Shown here in pieces: positions 31,915-45,900 of a DNA stretch of 64,000 nucleotides; the stretch's first letter is position 1, and each line of letters opens with the position of its first letter. The stretch spans positions 12,766,001-12,830,000 of the forward strand of contig NC_091017.1 in assembly GCF_041296385.1 (NCBI RefSeq). The letters are read 5' to 3'. The translations under genes and the position numbers were made by a program. The notes under the pieces were generated by a model. The model did not search any database and had not been told where the DNA came from. It saw only the letters and a list, made by a program, of their open reading frames with translations. Origin of the DNA: Aphelocoma coerulescens. Taxonomy: Eukaryota; Chordata; Aves; Passeriformes; Corvidae.

Positions 31915-34900
31915 AAGCAAGTAGCAGGAATAACTTCAGCATAGAAACCTACAGTTTTAGCCCTTTTCCCCCTCCAAAAGAGCTGGAGGAGATAAAATCT
32001 CTTGCAGCATCCCAAAGAAAAGAGTAATGCCCAGAATGCAGGAGAATCCAGTTACTCATGGTGATGCCTGAACCCTGTTGCTTGGGAATGGAATTGACTT
32101 CCATCATCCTGCACAGCTTCCATCTTCTGCAGCAGGTGAGGAGGGCAAGAAAAAAAAGCACACAACCAAGTAATACCTTTCCTAAGAGCAGAATTGTGTG
32201 TGTCACAACAGGGATGGCACTCCATGGAAATGGGCCAACCCATGGGCAGCACACAAAGTGAGCTCCTGTGTCCTTTTAGATAAAATTACTTCTGTCCCTG
32301 TTTATCTGCCCTCACCCTCTATGTGCCTCTGTCCTCTCAGCTCTCCTCTCAGTCTTTCCTAACCACCCACAGGAAGGAAACAGCACCTACAGTAGCTGAT
32401 TGCAGCCACAAAAGTGCCCCAGAGCTGCATCATATAGTTACTTATCTGCTGCCAAACACTACAAGTAACTTATTTTAGCTACTGATCTCAGTTATCACAC
32501 AGCTGGTAGGAACTTTGTGTTCCTCTCACCTGCCTGGTAAAGCAGAAGTTCGGGTGGCTAGTTGGCTCAAAATTTTTGAGGGAAAGAGGCCAACAGGTGA
32601 GGAAAAGAATCACAGCACATTCTTGGCTGGGTTAGAATACATTGAGTTTTTGTCTTTGTTTTGCTTTTTTTGTGTTTTTTCTTTTTCAGATAAACAGATT
32701 TAAAAAGTAGTATCACATCATCAAAGCTTGTTGCACAGACATAAGAAATCTTGATTAAAGTATTTCACTCTTGGATTTTCCAAGTGCTGAGAACCAGCTT
32801 GCAGTTTGAACTATGTTTTTTAATAATTGTCTTATGTGTTGAAGAAGCAAATGAACATAAAATTGAAGTTCTATATCTACATCAGTACAGGCAAAGAGTA
32901 AACCTGAAACTGTTAGATGGACTTCGTTGTCTCCAGAATTTTCAGCTTTGTGAATAGCTGCCAGCAGCAACAGGCTGTTGCCCTTCAGAGAGGTGAACTT
33001 AGAGGGACTAACTGGCACTAGAGGGAGGTGAAAATCCTTGCCAGCTGTTTTCACAGATAGTTGCTGACAGCAAAGGAGCAATGTGCCGTTTGGACAAATT
33101 CTGGAATCTCAAGCTTTGCTCTGGCCAGTGAAGTATATTCTCAAGACCAAACCTTTCCTCCCATCTCCTTTAGTCTTGCATTATGTCTGTTCTCTGCTGT
33201 GGCCTTGTTCTCCTTAATGATCCATTTCAACAGTATCTTTCACCATTTTCCATGGTTCATCACAGCCTTTGCGTAGCAACTCAAAAATTCACTTTTTTGA
33301 AAGTGAAGGACAGAAAAATTTTAATTTATGTGGTATTCAGACTCCATACTAGCAAGACTGAATCAACAGTGGCCAGACCTCTGCAAATTGCAAAATATCT
33401 CTGCTGTTATTCTAAGAGGGTCAAGTGCTGAAGCAGACCATACTGTGCTACATATCATCACAGCTAGCGTTCATAATATATTCCTAATTCCTCTGTCTTT
33501 CAAGAGTAGTTTCTTTTTTTTTTTTAATTAAAAAAACCTAAACGAAACAAAAGCAAAAAAAGAGGAACTCTGACATGAAGCACATGTACAGGCTATTTTG
33601 GGACTCTCACATTTTTTTGAAATTGGAAGGATGAAAAACTTTGGAAAGCTCATCATAGTTTGTGATTCAATCCTTCAGGCAGTTGTTCTGGAGGGCTAAC
33701 ATATTTTGCCATGTACCAGAGCAGTTCCAGAGATAAAGAGCCATTCATAAAAGCCTACAATTTCAGAAACCATACTGTTAGAAGCAGTTGAAATAACTTC
33801 TTTTACTAGGAATCGGTGAAAATTAAGAAATAGAACATTTAAGTGCATACATCCATCACAGCATGTTTAATCTACCAGATAAATAGACTCTTATCCAACA
33901 AAGTATTGGTCTAAGATTTTTATTCCAGTAGCTTTGGCTACAAAAATTGCTTTTAATCACAGAGGCTTTATCCTTTAAACAGAAGGCTGTGGTTTGTCTT
34001 CTTGAAGCTCAGGAGCCTGCTTTTGCCTCTGCCTTGTTCCAGTTATTCCTAAGTAGGTCCAGGAGCAACAGGTTATATTTTTGTTGGAACACTATTATAA
34101 TTTGCTTTATGAAGGAGCATGTGTTGCTTTGTGCTATGTCATAATGCTGTAATTTCTCTTTCAACATTTTCCAAACTTCTGCTTGAAGAGAGAAGAATCA
34201 GACACACCTTATGAAACACACTTTCTATATAAATAGTACATAATATACCTTATTTGGCCCTGGTTTAGAATCATTGCCATTCTGTGATGGCTGCAATGGG
34301 GTCTCAGTGTTTTGTCTTAGATGCACGCTTGGGCACGTAGCACAATGGAGGGTTGGGAGCACAGTGGCATACAAACCTGTTATTCATAATGTATGTATTT
34401 TATATGAAGGTAATACAGAGAAAACAATATTATTTAGCTATTCAGTTCTTTCTTAGTCCCTAAGAATGCATTTGAACACCTGTTGCGTAGCCATTCACAG
34501 GCATTTTGCTCTCTGTCTGCAAGTGCTTGGAGACAGGCTTTGCCATGGCCTAAAACACTTGTGATTTGTACCAGTTTGAAGGTTTACACCAAACCTTCGT
34601 GTTGCTATACTACCACCACATGCCACTGTGAAGACAGAGAAACACAGAAAGACCACAGTAAGCTGAATAAGATTTGGGAGGAGCAGAGTCCAGCCCACCC
34701 AAGGCAGGAGCCACCACTTTGATCCATGATGACAACACCGACCAGTGCTATTTTGATTGTAATGCTATGAAGTACCAATTGCTACTACTTGCAAACAGGT
34801 TTTCTTCCCAAAGCAGGAGCCTTAAAATGTTTACTCCTGGATGTTATTGTGCAAGGAATGGTAGCATCTGAAATGTTTATGCAGGGGGGAAATCAGATCA

Positions 34901-36850
34901 TGTACAGCCAGATGTCCTATGCTTACAATCAGAAATCCAAACTCAGGAGCAAACAGGTTCTTATTTTCCCCGTGATCCAATTTAAAAATGCTAACAGCTA
35001 CTTTTATAATATTTTGACTTGATTTTAAAACCTTTTGCTTACATTTTAGCATGGAATGTTACAAAGGTGTAACTATGCACAACAACAGTTTGGACCAAAA
35101 GTAAGAAATCAAGGTACGTATCAAGACAACAAAGACACAGAAGGAGTTAATCTGGCATGGTTTAGTTAAGTCTACTGCTTCTCTTAGCACATGTATTTAG
35201 AACATCCTGAGTGGCTTTACTGGATGCTACTTTCTACAGCAGAGATGTTAGTCACAGAAGCGTCTCTCTAGGCAATGTAAATCATCTCTTGCAGCACTAA
35301 TACTGGCCCTAATGACCAGTGTGTGATAGGAGAGACTGTACAGTTTCTTTTATGTCTCCAAGGAAGAGTATGAGGTTTCACACAGGAATCAGCTGGTTGA
35401 TTGCCACAAATATTTGCATTAAACTTTCCAAAGGCTTCTGCTTACTGGGAAAAAGAAAAAAGAATCTGATTTAGAAGAAGCGACAATAAACAATGTTCAG
35501 CAATAGACAAAATTCAGCAGGTCTTTTTCTTTGCAATCATTCAAAGCACACTGTAAATTTGACTGCAGGTTACCAGTTAAGTGAATTACAGAGTATACGC
35601 AGCACTGATGTGTAAATCATGCTTATCTGATGGCTCATGGGAACTTGCTCTGTTGCCATCACCAAAGCCCAGTTTCAAGGAATCTGTCATGTTCATCCAC
35701 ATTGCTCAGGCATAAGTGTTCCCTGCATGCTGGACTTACTTCTACAAATAGTTACTTGCTTAACTTATGGCACAATGTAAACCAATTGTTTTTGCTGAGA
35801 TTACTTATATAAGTAGTTCCATAGCAGCGTCAATTTGGGCCCAATAGCCACAATCAGTAGAACAGCTGAACATCTCAGGCATTCTCTGAGCATCAACTTA
35901 GGGCTTTATCTGAGGATTTAATCCATTACTACTTCCTCTATCCCTTCACTAAATAATCACTATTTTTTAAAAAAAGTTAACTAGATAGCGATTTGATTCT
36001 CACACCAATGTTCTTTTAATTTCATTTTCTTTGCCTTGAATTCCTTAAAAAGTATAATGTGTTTTAAATGCAAAGTCAGAGTTAAGCTTCATACTCCTAA
36101 GTGTTTACAATCAAAACACCAAAATAAAAAGGAAGAAAGAATTCTTTCCTGACTGGGAATGCAGTGTGGTTCTAGACTTGTAAATTGGTCAAATGACAAT
36201 CTTACAGCACCAAGTAGTAAAATATTTTATAAATCTTTTTCCCCCTGCCAACAAGATCAAATTGGAACTCCATAAGAAGCCCTTTTGTAACCTTGTGCTG
36301 CTATACTCATAAAAAGTAATTTTTTTGTCAAAAAGAGTCCAAGCAGTTTAAACAGAATGGAGTGGACCTGTACACTGGTAGGAGATTAATCTATTTCTTA
36401 ATCTATTTTCAGTTTGTTCCATCAAAGATGTTTCCTACAGGTTGCCTTCCCTGCTACCCCCACCCTTCTTAGTTACCACCTTTGCCTTCATTAATTGAGT
36501 TGGCTATACAGGCTATTTGTTGCCTAAATCAAAATCTGGAATAGCAATGCAACAATTTGTAGGGTTGCCAGATGTTTACAAGGAAAAAAAAAGATTCCTA
36601 ACTTGATTGCCTTCTCTATACCACAGCATTTATGTGTTCTTGGTTACTTGATTTTCTGATGTGGTACCCTCAGGTACATTTGGCTTTCAATTTGAGCAAA
36701 AATAAAAACTTTGAGAGGCACAGGCTTGCAAATTTTCTGACAATAAAAAAATAAAGCCAACTGAGAAAGACACTAGCAAAATAGAAAGAATATTATATCC
36801 AGTATTTTTCATTAGCACAAACTGAAAGTGCGGAGAGACTAATAATGAAA
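31915..36850. other. Intergenic between provirus C and MGARP 3' end
   Basis: AT-rich sequence with no supported gene. A 101-codon minus-strand frame at 31,949-32,254 has a hydrophobic stretch but no family resemblance (see findings). Confidence 0.55.
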
Positions 36851-36853
36851 ATA

Positions 36854-36894
36854 TTTATTTAAAATAAGACAGTGGAGAGGGCTACTGCTTTATT
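36854..36894 (-). promoter_or_regulatory. Candidate MGARP poly(A) signals
   Basis: AATAAA on the minus strand at 36,889-36,894 and again at 36,854-36,859, about 390-420 bases after the stop codon at 37,277. They would serve the extended MGARP transcript. Confidence 0.5.
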
Positions 36895-37276
36895 GTATAG
36901 AACGATAATCCAGAAGTCCAGTAGCCATATATAATTTAAACCAAATATCCAAAGAACATTTTTTGCTTGGAAGAAAGCTACAATTCTCAGATCTTTATCC
37001 AGTTTGCATGGGACTAAAATAAAGCTATAAATAAATACACAGCATAACAATTGATATAGGATTTGCTCCCTAGCCTCTAAAAGATGCTGGCAATGATTCC
37101 CAAAAAATAAGAAATACTTCAATAAAGTTCTTTTTTTTTTGAGAGCAGAAATACAAATTCACCATAACAGTGCACGTGCACTTACCACACGCTGCAATTG
37201 TCACTAACTGAGATAAAAATTTAGGTGAAGAGCAGAAAACCACATGCTGCAACTGTACTGTGTACCTTTAGGGGTC

Positions 37277-37314
37277 TTAAGCAACTTCTTCAGTTGTCTT
37301 CTCCTCCTCAGAAA
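37277..37314 (-). CDS. MGARP: Candidate last coding exon of MGARP
   Basis: After a TCCATTTTCAG acceptor the exon reads, with one base carried over, V-SEEEKTTEEVA and a TAA stop. The glutamate-rich composition and the phase (one base carried in) match the preceding candidate exon. It is only 38 bases of coding sequence, so the call depends on the chain of phases and on nearby poly(A) signals. Confidence 0.55.
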
Positions 37315-38023
37315 CTGAAAATGGAGACAAAACACCAATGAGAAACAATGGAAATTACTTATTCAATGACAAATAGTCAAGTAAGTTGTTTCCCTTAGTC
37401 CAAAGGATTCTTGGACTAAAGGGATAGAATTTACAAATCCGTATTAGGTATGCAGACATTTTTCCTTTTAGCTTTTTAATTCCAATTTTAAAAGAGTTTA
37501 GAGGCCAAACTTCTAAACTCCTTTGAAAATCTCCACAGTGATGATTTTAACACACATTTTTCTTTGCATTTAATTACATCATTCAACTTCAAAAGGAATA
37601 TGAGATTGTTTATAGTTGCACCAAAGCACTGCAAGCTTTATTCATACCACATGTTCTATATTTTTCTTTACACCAATGCAATTTAAGAAAATTCTGTCTT
37701 TCAAATCAAGTCAGGTGTTGAAAAAATGTGTTATAATGTAGCACAAGGAGAATTTCTTGTTCTTAATGAAGTTCACATGCAGCCACTTACAGCAGGGCAC
37801 TGAGTCACCACACTGCCACAATTGAATTTAGCAACCTACTTCTACTGCATAGCACATAATTTCAAAATCAGATTTTCTGCTAACACTGTGATGCCAAACA
37901 CAGCCATCATGGGCAGCCACACTGCATCACTTGAGTTCTGCATGCTCTTGCAGCTGGTTCAGTGCACACAGCCACCAGCACTTTACAGAGACAAACATTT
38001 CAGACCCAGCTGGACTCTTGCAC

Positions 38024-38182
38024 CTTCTGAAGTTTGCCATGACTCCTCAGCATCAGCGTTTTGGCTCTTTGAGTCTGTGTCAGAAATCTCTTGAGCTGCT
38101 GAGGCTACTCCTTCCTTATCACTGTCTAAGTTTTCCTCATGGGCAGAAGAAGCTGCAACATCCAAGACTTCACTCACAGTTT
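38024..38182 (-). CDS. MGARP: Candidate penultimate coding exon of MGARP
   Basis: After an acceptor (TTATTTGATTCATAG) the exon reads TVSEVLDVAASSAHEENLDS and continues acidic and Ala/Ser-rich to WQTSEG, the composition of the MGARP C-terminal half. It takes one base from the previous exon and leaves one base at AAG|GTGCAA, a weak donor. If that donor is not used, the frame runs on to a stop at 37,983. Confidence 0.55.
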
Positions 38183-39220
38183 CTATGAATCAAATAAGAA
38201 AGATAATTGTCGTCTCTTTCCATACACCATCATGAATGACGGTGAGCAATCAAGGCTCACAAAGCATGAAGTAGCTGCCCAACATATATGCTTGAAGTAG
38301 CTGAAGACAACAGGATCTATCAGATGATTAAATTTTATCAGGCAAATAAAACTTTGCAAATGGAATTCCAGGAAAAGTCTGCCTCTTTCCAACCCTGGGG
38401 CAGAAACCTATAAACTGGATCTATTTTCATGTATTTAGACATAGGCAAATATTCTCTAACGTGTATATTATCTCTTGCAGATACTGTGGCTTTGTTTTCT
38501 GATTTCTGTCAAATTCATAGGACATTACATCTAAACTCCACATAATCTTGGAAAGACATCATGGGTAGTTTTAATGTAAAAATATCCTAGCATCAGGCTG
38601 AAGATTCAGGCTGCAATTCCATGATTGCCAACCAGCCATTTTTCAATACTCCTTTAAGCATAAAGCAACCCGTCTCTATAAAAAGTCTGTAATAGGTAAT
38701 ATTTAGTAATAGGCAGTCTCTATACAGATACACTCTGCAGGAACACTGAAGACATCACCCAGCAGTTGCATGTTAAATTTTACTTGAGTAAATTCTCTTA
38801 CCCTGTTTGTCTAACCTTCCTGTCAAAGGTCTGCATCATCCCACTCTAACTGCTCAGTAGGAGGTTTGTCTCTAACTTTCTCGTTTCATCCTATACTAAA
38901 CTATATGTTTATTAAACACAATTAATTAAACAGCTTCTTTAGGAGTTCAATAAATGCAGTAAATGGGAGTTTTATAGAGCTAGCATCCCATACACCTTTC
39001 CCCAAATATCACCTTGCAGCTAGTTAAATACAGCATATTCGGAACATTGATTATTTCACTTTACTTTTCAGAATTTGATGAGGCTGACAGCTGGTCTGGG
39101 GGCCTCACAGAATCAGACATGAAATCAGTCAGAATTTACCCGTGAGAATTTTACAGTGGAAATTTTGCAGCTTCAGTGAAACCCCCAGAGAAGGCCAAGA
39201 AGATAATCAATGAGACAAGA

Positions 39221-39511
39221 TGTTCTGGACATAAGGAGAGGATGTTCTTGTTATGGGACATTAAGAGTGTACAAGGGAGAACTTGTGGATAATATGTAGC
39301 AACTATACCTTTGCTTGTATAGCTAATTGTTTTACTGCTTGAATGGTCATTGTTTGTTAGACAGCCTTGTCATTGTTTGCTAAGCAGCCAATCTCAATAG
39401 GCCACAGCAATTATCAAGAGGTATAAGAATAGCAGTAGAGAAAATAAAAGATCTCTCTCGACTTTGGATTACGACAAGTGTGTGCTGTTATGTCTGCCTC
39501 GACAAAACCCA
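39221..39511 (+). mobile_element. Solo LTR, ERVL-like
   Basis: Begins TGTTCTGGACATAAGG and ends AAACCCA, flanked by CAAGA (39,216-39,220 and 39,512-39,516; extendable to ACAAGA). It contains GAGGTATAAGAATAG (TATA-like, about 39,419) and AAAATAAAAGATC (poly(A) signal, about 39,440) in plus order. No coding content. Confidence 0.7.
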
Positions 39512-42500
39512 CAAGAATGCTTTCTGGATTTTGAAGAAGCAAAATACAAAGAAATGCTCAGGAACTGGCACCTTTGCCTTTATAGGGAAGAGCTATGCAA
39601 TAGAAATAGTACATTTGAAATTTGGAACTTTAGGTATTTTATAGCAAGGAATACTTGATGTAATGCCATATATTTGCTATGGCAACAAGCTGCTGGGTTT
39701 CAGTTTGTAACATCAAACATTCAGCTTATATTACCAAAAATTCTTTCTCTGTCTGATAGTATTTAATCTTTTTTTGTTTTTTTTCTCGTGAGTGTTTTAA
39801 TTTCTTTTGCACTAAGAAGAGTAGATCAGTACACAACTAGAGGGAGCAACATGGTCATTTCTGCTTTTTATCAAAACCTCATTTCCTTTGGATGGGAATT
39901 GTGTTTGTCATCTACAGGAATACCTGCCTTGAAACCAAACATTAACCACTTGTACTGAAAAAAATGTCTCTTGTCTGAATTACTCCTTATAGCTATCAGA
40001 AAGGCAATCTAATGCAAAAAAAAATGGATTCCTCCCAAGGTGTTCATCCATGTCTCTGTGGAGTAGCTGTCACTCACTAAAATATAAAGGGACTTGTGGC
40101 AGGCATTTCATTTTGAAAACCTGTGTCTGTTGAATGGGTGTAGTATGTTTACATACAAAATTGCCCTTGGTTAGAGCACAAATCCTGAGCTGGTACTTTT
40201 ATTCAAGTGGCTTTCCCATCCATTCTTTGAGCACATGTGGCTGGAGTTCCATAAGAGCCCCTTTCTTGGTGCCACAGCTCTTTTGGTGAAGAGAAATGTG
40301 GCAGTAGCTGGTGGTCCAAGTGCACATGCTCATGGCAGCACCAATGCCAGCTTGCACTGGGTCGTTATCCTTAAGGCCTTATCTCCAGCAAAGTCAGACT
40401 GGCCGATGAAGATCACCTTGGCTTTGGTTCTTTGTCATATTGCAAACTGTCCAAGTGTCTTCTGGTGCTTTGGGCACCATGAAATTAGGAAACAGTCTAC
40501 AACCTCCTGATGGCTACCCTGAGCATTCGTTTGACACCAGAACAAATCTCGGCCTGTTTTTTGGTGGTTTGGACATGTCTTGGAACAAACACTCTGTATT
40601 CCATTTACAAGGCCAACACATTTTTCTTTGTTCAAGGGAATTGCTGCAATCCCAGAGCAAAACCAGACTAATGATGCCCTACCAAGCTGAGAATGAATCC
40701 TCTGCCTATCTGAGACTAGGGACTGTCATGTGCGTCCTTCTACATGAGGAGCATCAGACATATGGCTCGAGCTCCTCACATCCTCCCCTACTGATCAGCT
40801 GGTAGCACAAAGTGTTACAAAGTTTAGGCATTTCTCCTTTGTGTTTCCCTGGATGTTAAATTTAATCCCAGTGCTATTTCACACCCTCTCTTTTTTTCTT
40901 TTTTTTTTTTTTTTTTAAATCTGCATGGATGTAATTTTTTTTCAATCCAGTTTAATCTCTTGCAGTTGTTCCATGTAAAATCCTGCAGTAACACCCTATT
41001 TCATACAAGGTATTTTAATATCTGCCTGATACAATGATGACTCCTTTTCCATAATCCTTGGATGAAGGATTTTCTGTCTGTTCAATTATTGCAAAGTTGT
41101 TAATAAGCCTGTCATGAAACTCTGCAGCAATTAATGGATGCAACTGAAATCACTCCTAACTTTTGTTAGTTCAAATACTAAAATTTTAAGCTTCTTTATT
41201 TTTTACAAAATAGTTGTGGAGGAGTTACAGCATCTTTACTGGTTCTGAGTTGTTTCCTGAAGATGATCAGTTTGAAAACCTGAAGTCCTGCATTTCCTCA
41301 TGCAGTGATGATTATGATCCATTTTGTCTATTTATGCCAGATTTCTTACAATTTCTAAAGGCTGTAACTGAACAAAATAATCTGGATTGTGCAACTGCTT
41401 CTCTGCAATGAAGACACATGGTATTTAATATTATGCTTTCCACTGAATTCCCAGCTGCTTTATTATCCATATAGAACAATACCACTCCAGCTCCTTAACA
41501 TCTTTACCAAAACACCCACTTGCAGCATTCCTGCCAAATGGGTCTCAGTCAAGTAATAATTCCATCCTGACCCATACAATTTAAAGCCTGCCAAAAATTA
41601 TTTAGCTTCCTTTCATATCCACAAAAGTGGGGTTCATTGGGCTCTTTCTTAATTCTCTGGGGGAAACTTGCTGCTGCACACATGTATCCTTCATCAAAAG
41701 CACTGGAGTTAAAGGGCTTAGTAATTTTCCTGCTTCATTCAGTGTGTTGTGCTACCCCCCATCCTAGTAGGATATATTACTCTACAGAATATACAGAATA
41801 TAACTCTAGAATATACAGAAGGTATACTTCACAGTTTCATACAAGGTATTATATTAGTAGCAAAAATCTCAGGCTCTGTGTATATTATTATCTCTTTTTT
41901 TTCTGAAAATTTGATTCAGATTATTTGTCAATTTTCAGTTTTCTCCTGGGGTAAGTAGCTGCATCCCAGTATTGCTGGCTACAGCTTTCTTCAATTTTGC
42001 TAGACATTTATATATACCATAGCACTTACGGATCTGAATTAGGAGCTTAACTTTCCTGTGATTTCAACAAAAGACAATATAAAAGAACTTCAAGCCTCAG
42101 AGGACTCACAGTAATCACATTTACTAACTGTAGGCAAGGGGCTTTGCATATTGCATCAACAGCTGTTGCCAAAGCACTCAGAAGGATTTGGACATACCAG
42201 GGATTTTGAGGGCAAGCATCCTCAATGTTAGTTACAGCCACAACACACATCCACTACAGAGCCGTCAGTTATATGTGTATATGCATATATATATGATGTG
42301 TATTTATACATCAGTGTATAACATCTGTGCAATATCCATTGCTGACGTGTAACAGGGAATCCCAAAATACCTCCTGCTCCTGCCCAGGATAGCTACAGGC
42401 ACTCCCAGGCAGTCCTGAGCTCCTCTGCTTTAGGAGATAACCATTTGGAGAAGAAATGCATCCTCCCAAATTGGACTTGCAGGAACAGAACATGACTGGG

Positions 42501-42563
42501 CAACATTACACATGCACCTAATGCAATACCAAACAATTTCTGTTATGGAAACACATCTGGCTT

Positions 42564-42909
42564 TGTGGATACAAAAATGCTGTTAGCAAGAAATTTTCCT
42601 GCTTCCTTCTAAGCCCGTGAGATACTTTTCTCTCTCACGAAGATAATAGTAGAGTTCTATAAACTATGAACACCTGCGACCTTGCAAAGCCTTGTTTATG
42701 GTACAGTAGAAAAATATTTTGACAATGGGTGTTTTAGGATTTTAGCCAATCAACCCAGGGGGGTGGCTGATCCTTTGACCAATTAGACTATGAAGAAAAA
42801 AGTCTATAAAAGAGTTTGTAAAATAATTAAATGAATCAATCTTGCTGCACAATTTCTGCCTGCTGGATCTTCTCTCCTCTCCTCCCTATGGCTGCGGGAT
42901 ACAGTAATA
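42564..42909 (+). mobile_element. Solo LTR of the provirus A/B family
   Basis: Begins TGTGGATACAAAAATGCTG and ends ACAGTAATA, flanked by the 6-bp duplication TGGCTT (42,558-42,563 and 42,910-42,915). Clearly homologous to the LTRs of A and B, including CTATAAAAGAG, but more diverged. It is what remains after recombination between two LTRs removed the body. Confidence 0.92.
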
Positions 42910-45900
42910 TGGCTTGAGTTGAATAAATACAGAAAATGAAATTGATTTTACAGACAAAGGAAAATTGTGGTTTTGGTTTGAAAGCTTGCGTTTAGCTGTT
43001 TGCCTTTTTTTTTTTTTTAAATAAGGCAGCAGATTTAGGAAGCTTCAGTAGCTTGTTAGCACAATATCCAACATTTCACCTAGAAATATAATTTTTATGA
43101 AACTATCCCTATCATTTCAGTGAAAAAAAACCCACCAAAAATGGCTTCCTCTGTTAAGTAGTAATTCCTGCAATCTTTAAAGACAATTTTTACAAGTGCT
43201 GAAGTTGCAGCCCTGAGAGTGAGTGCAGAACTTTATATTTCTATGCACTTACAGTAGAAAGCAGTCCAAATACAGGGTGATTCTGCATGCTCATGATGGT
43301 CAGTTTGAATTGTGGGAATATTCGTGAGCTCAGCATTCCCCCATCAGCACAAAGAGGCAAGATAAGCAGGGACTGGTGTGCCCTGTGTGTCTGACTCATT
43401 TTTGCTGCAGCTGATAATAAAAATAACACGCCCAGATTGACTTTCTCCTGCTAATAATAAAGGAAACCCCGAGCAATTGCACTGACTTCCAGAACCCAGA
43501 TCCTACTGCTTGCACAGCCTCTTCCCCCAAAGCCTTTAAGCTTTTAAAATATGCTTTCCAACTTTCCTGGGGCAGTTTTTATGCAGAATCAGCCTGGATT
43601 TTTGTCTGGGATGGAAATCCCTAGTGCAAAATTTGGCCAGCTCGCACTGGCAGCCATGTCCTACCACCTGGTAGACAACATGCTATAGGATGACCTTGAA
43701 GCAAGAAGCTGGAAGGGATATAAACTAATTTTTATATTATAGTTTTTAATCTTACTGGATTTTAAATCTCTACCTTGTATTTTTAAGTGGCTTTGCAAGT
43801 ATGTTTTCCTTATTTATAATACAGATGAAAAAGACAGCTGTTCCACATTTTAAAATTAAAGATTTATTCAATCTTTTCTTTGCTTGGGGAGAGGTGGGGA
43901 TTTCTTCCCACAGGACAGAAGTTTTATAACAAGACCATACAAAATAACCCCAGCCTTCTCAGGAGTACAGCCTTTATTTCTTCCCTCAGTTTTGAATTTC
44001 CTTACCAATACATTTAAAACAAACATATTTTAGTTCTAATCCGAATTGATTTATTTAAAAGTGATCTTCCCAATTGGAAACAACAAAAAATTTAAATAGG
44101 CACTGGTATCCTGCAATTTTCAAAGATACTTAAAAATATGCTTTTCTGAGTGAAGCACTTCACTTAAAGCAGTATCCTTCATATGATGATTTTTTTTCCT
44201 AGGCAGTCAAGGTGAGGCTGATATCTGTAATGCCAAACACCAGGTTCAATTACTTTAAAAACATTCTTTGCAGAAGAATTTGGTTTTATAAAGCTAAAAC
44301 AATACAAGTTAGCCAGTATCATACAACTGGAATCCCTCTGGAGCACGAGAACCAAAGCTGGATTACAAAACAAGGCTTTGATATTTCAAGCTGTCTATAA
44401 CATAACCAATGTCACACACTAATTCCAAAGGAGGGGAGAAGGGGGGAAGTAAAATTTAATTGTGCAATTAGAAACAGTATTTTATTTACAGTCTGTTAGA
44501 GACCATCTTACATTAGAATGTGATGCTTTTGTTTACCAAAAGCTTCCTCAGTCAGGTCCATTGAGGGTCTCAGGATGTTCCCTGAAACGTTAAGATAAGC
44601 AGAGCAAAATATTCCCAGTTCCTTTTCATAGTTTAAAGACCTGCTAATGGAAAACTGGCAGTGAACTAGAATTGACTTTTAAAAAGTCAAATTCTGTCAC
44701 GTTTGAAAAGTAATTCAAGAATGTATTTGAGAAAACCTGCAAAATAGAGCACAAGAAACAGGGCTACTTGGCTCATTCAGATCTAATCCAGGGGAGAAGA
44801 CAGCAGTAGCAGCAAGAAACTGTGATTCACTTTAAGAGCAACTTCACGTATTTTGGTTCCATCAACCTTAGGGAAAATGAAAAGGGAAATTGTTCCAAAG
44901 CCTGAGGTGGTGATGACAGCTAAGGTCCCCTTCCATGCTTTCACCAGAAGCCACCTGCCACTCCAGGCACGGCTGGCTTGCGTTCAGCATCTCCTCCCTC
45001 TGTTCATGGGGCTCAAACCACATCAATAGGAACAGGGGGAAATAATAATCACTGAGATGGTTTGGGACAAAACAGGCAAAGCTGTGCAGCTGTCCCTGTA
45101 ACATGACCAAGTGCTTTAGGTGCCATTGGCCAGGAAGATCCAGGGAGCTCGGCATGGAGGGCTTGCAGATACCCTCCAGAAACATCCCATCACCAGGAAT
45201 GTCACTCAGGACCACTTGAAATGCTTTCTCTCTCCTCTAGCATTTCATTCAGTGAACATTTAGGATTCCAACCAGCTGGAGCAAGTTACCAACTTACTGC
45301 TTGGAAAGGAAAAACACTTAACACCTAAACATTGGGCTTAAAAAGGATAAAAGGTACCAGGTGGTTGACCACAGACTAATGCCTCTCCACAACACTGTGA
45401 AATCAGCACTTGAGCTCCACACAGGAAAAAATAAACCTCTTAGTTCTAAACAGAATGGAGGATATAACAATTACTTAGAAAGGCACTGATTATTTTTCAG
45501 TCTGATTGTTCCGTTGAATGCAGAGGATAGGAACTAATGGCTGGCAACTGATGAATTGTTTTTGGAACTGCCCTGGCCTGACCGCGCTGTTACTCGGACA
45601 CAATGTAAAGGCAGCCTCAGCCCTCCCTCACTAGAGCCCATGGGCATCAGAAGTTTAGTCCCTCTGGCATTCCAACTATTCCCTAGGGTGAACACAAACC
45701 AAGGCTTGGAGCCCAAGGTCTTTGGGAAACTGATGAACAAAGGAAAGCTGGGATTTCTAATAAGCCTGCCACTGTACAAATATGACATCTTTTCCTTTTT
45801 GCAAGCCATCCACAAACAATCCAGATAAAAATCCACGAGGTCCAGCTGAGAGCCTAAACCATGGAATTGTGAAGCACATTATTAAGAATAAAAATTTTCA

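Noticed and set aside
40235..40805. Possible processed pseudogene (several moderate frames on both strands)
   Set aside because: I could not match any frame to a known protein; there is no poly(A) tail at one end with a duplication, and stops interrupt all frames.
44868..45215. 115-codon minus-strand frame
   Set aside because: No recognisable domain or homologue; it lies in the long intron or flank and is plausible as chance or an old unrecognised repeat.
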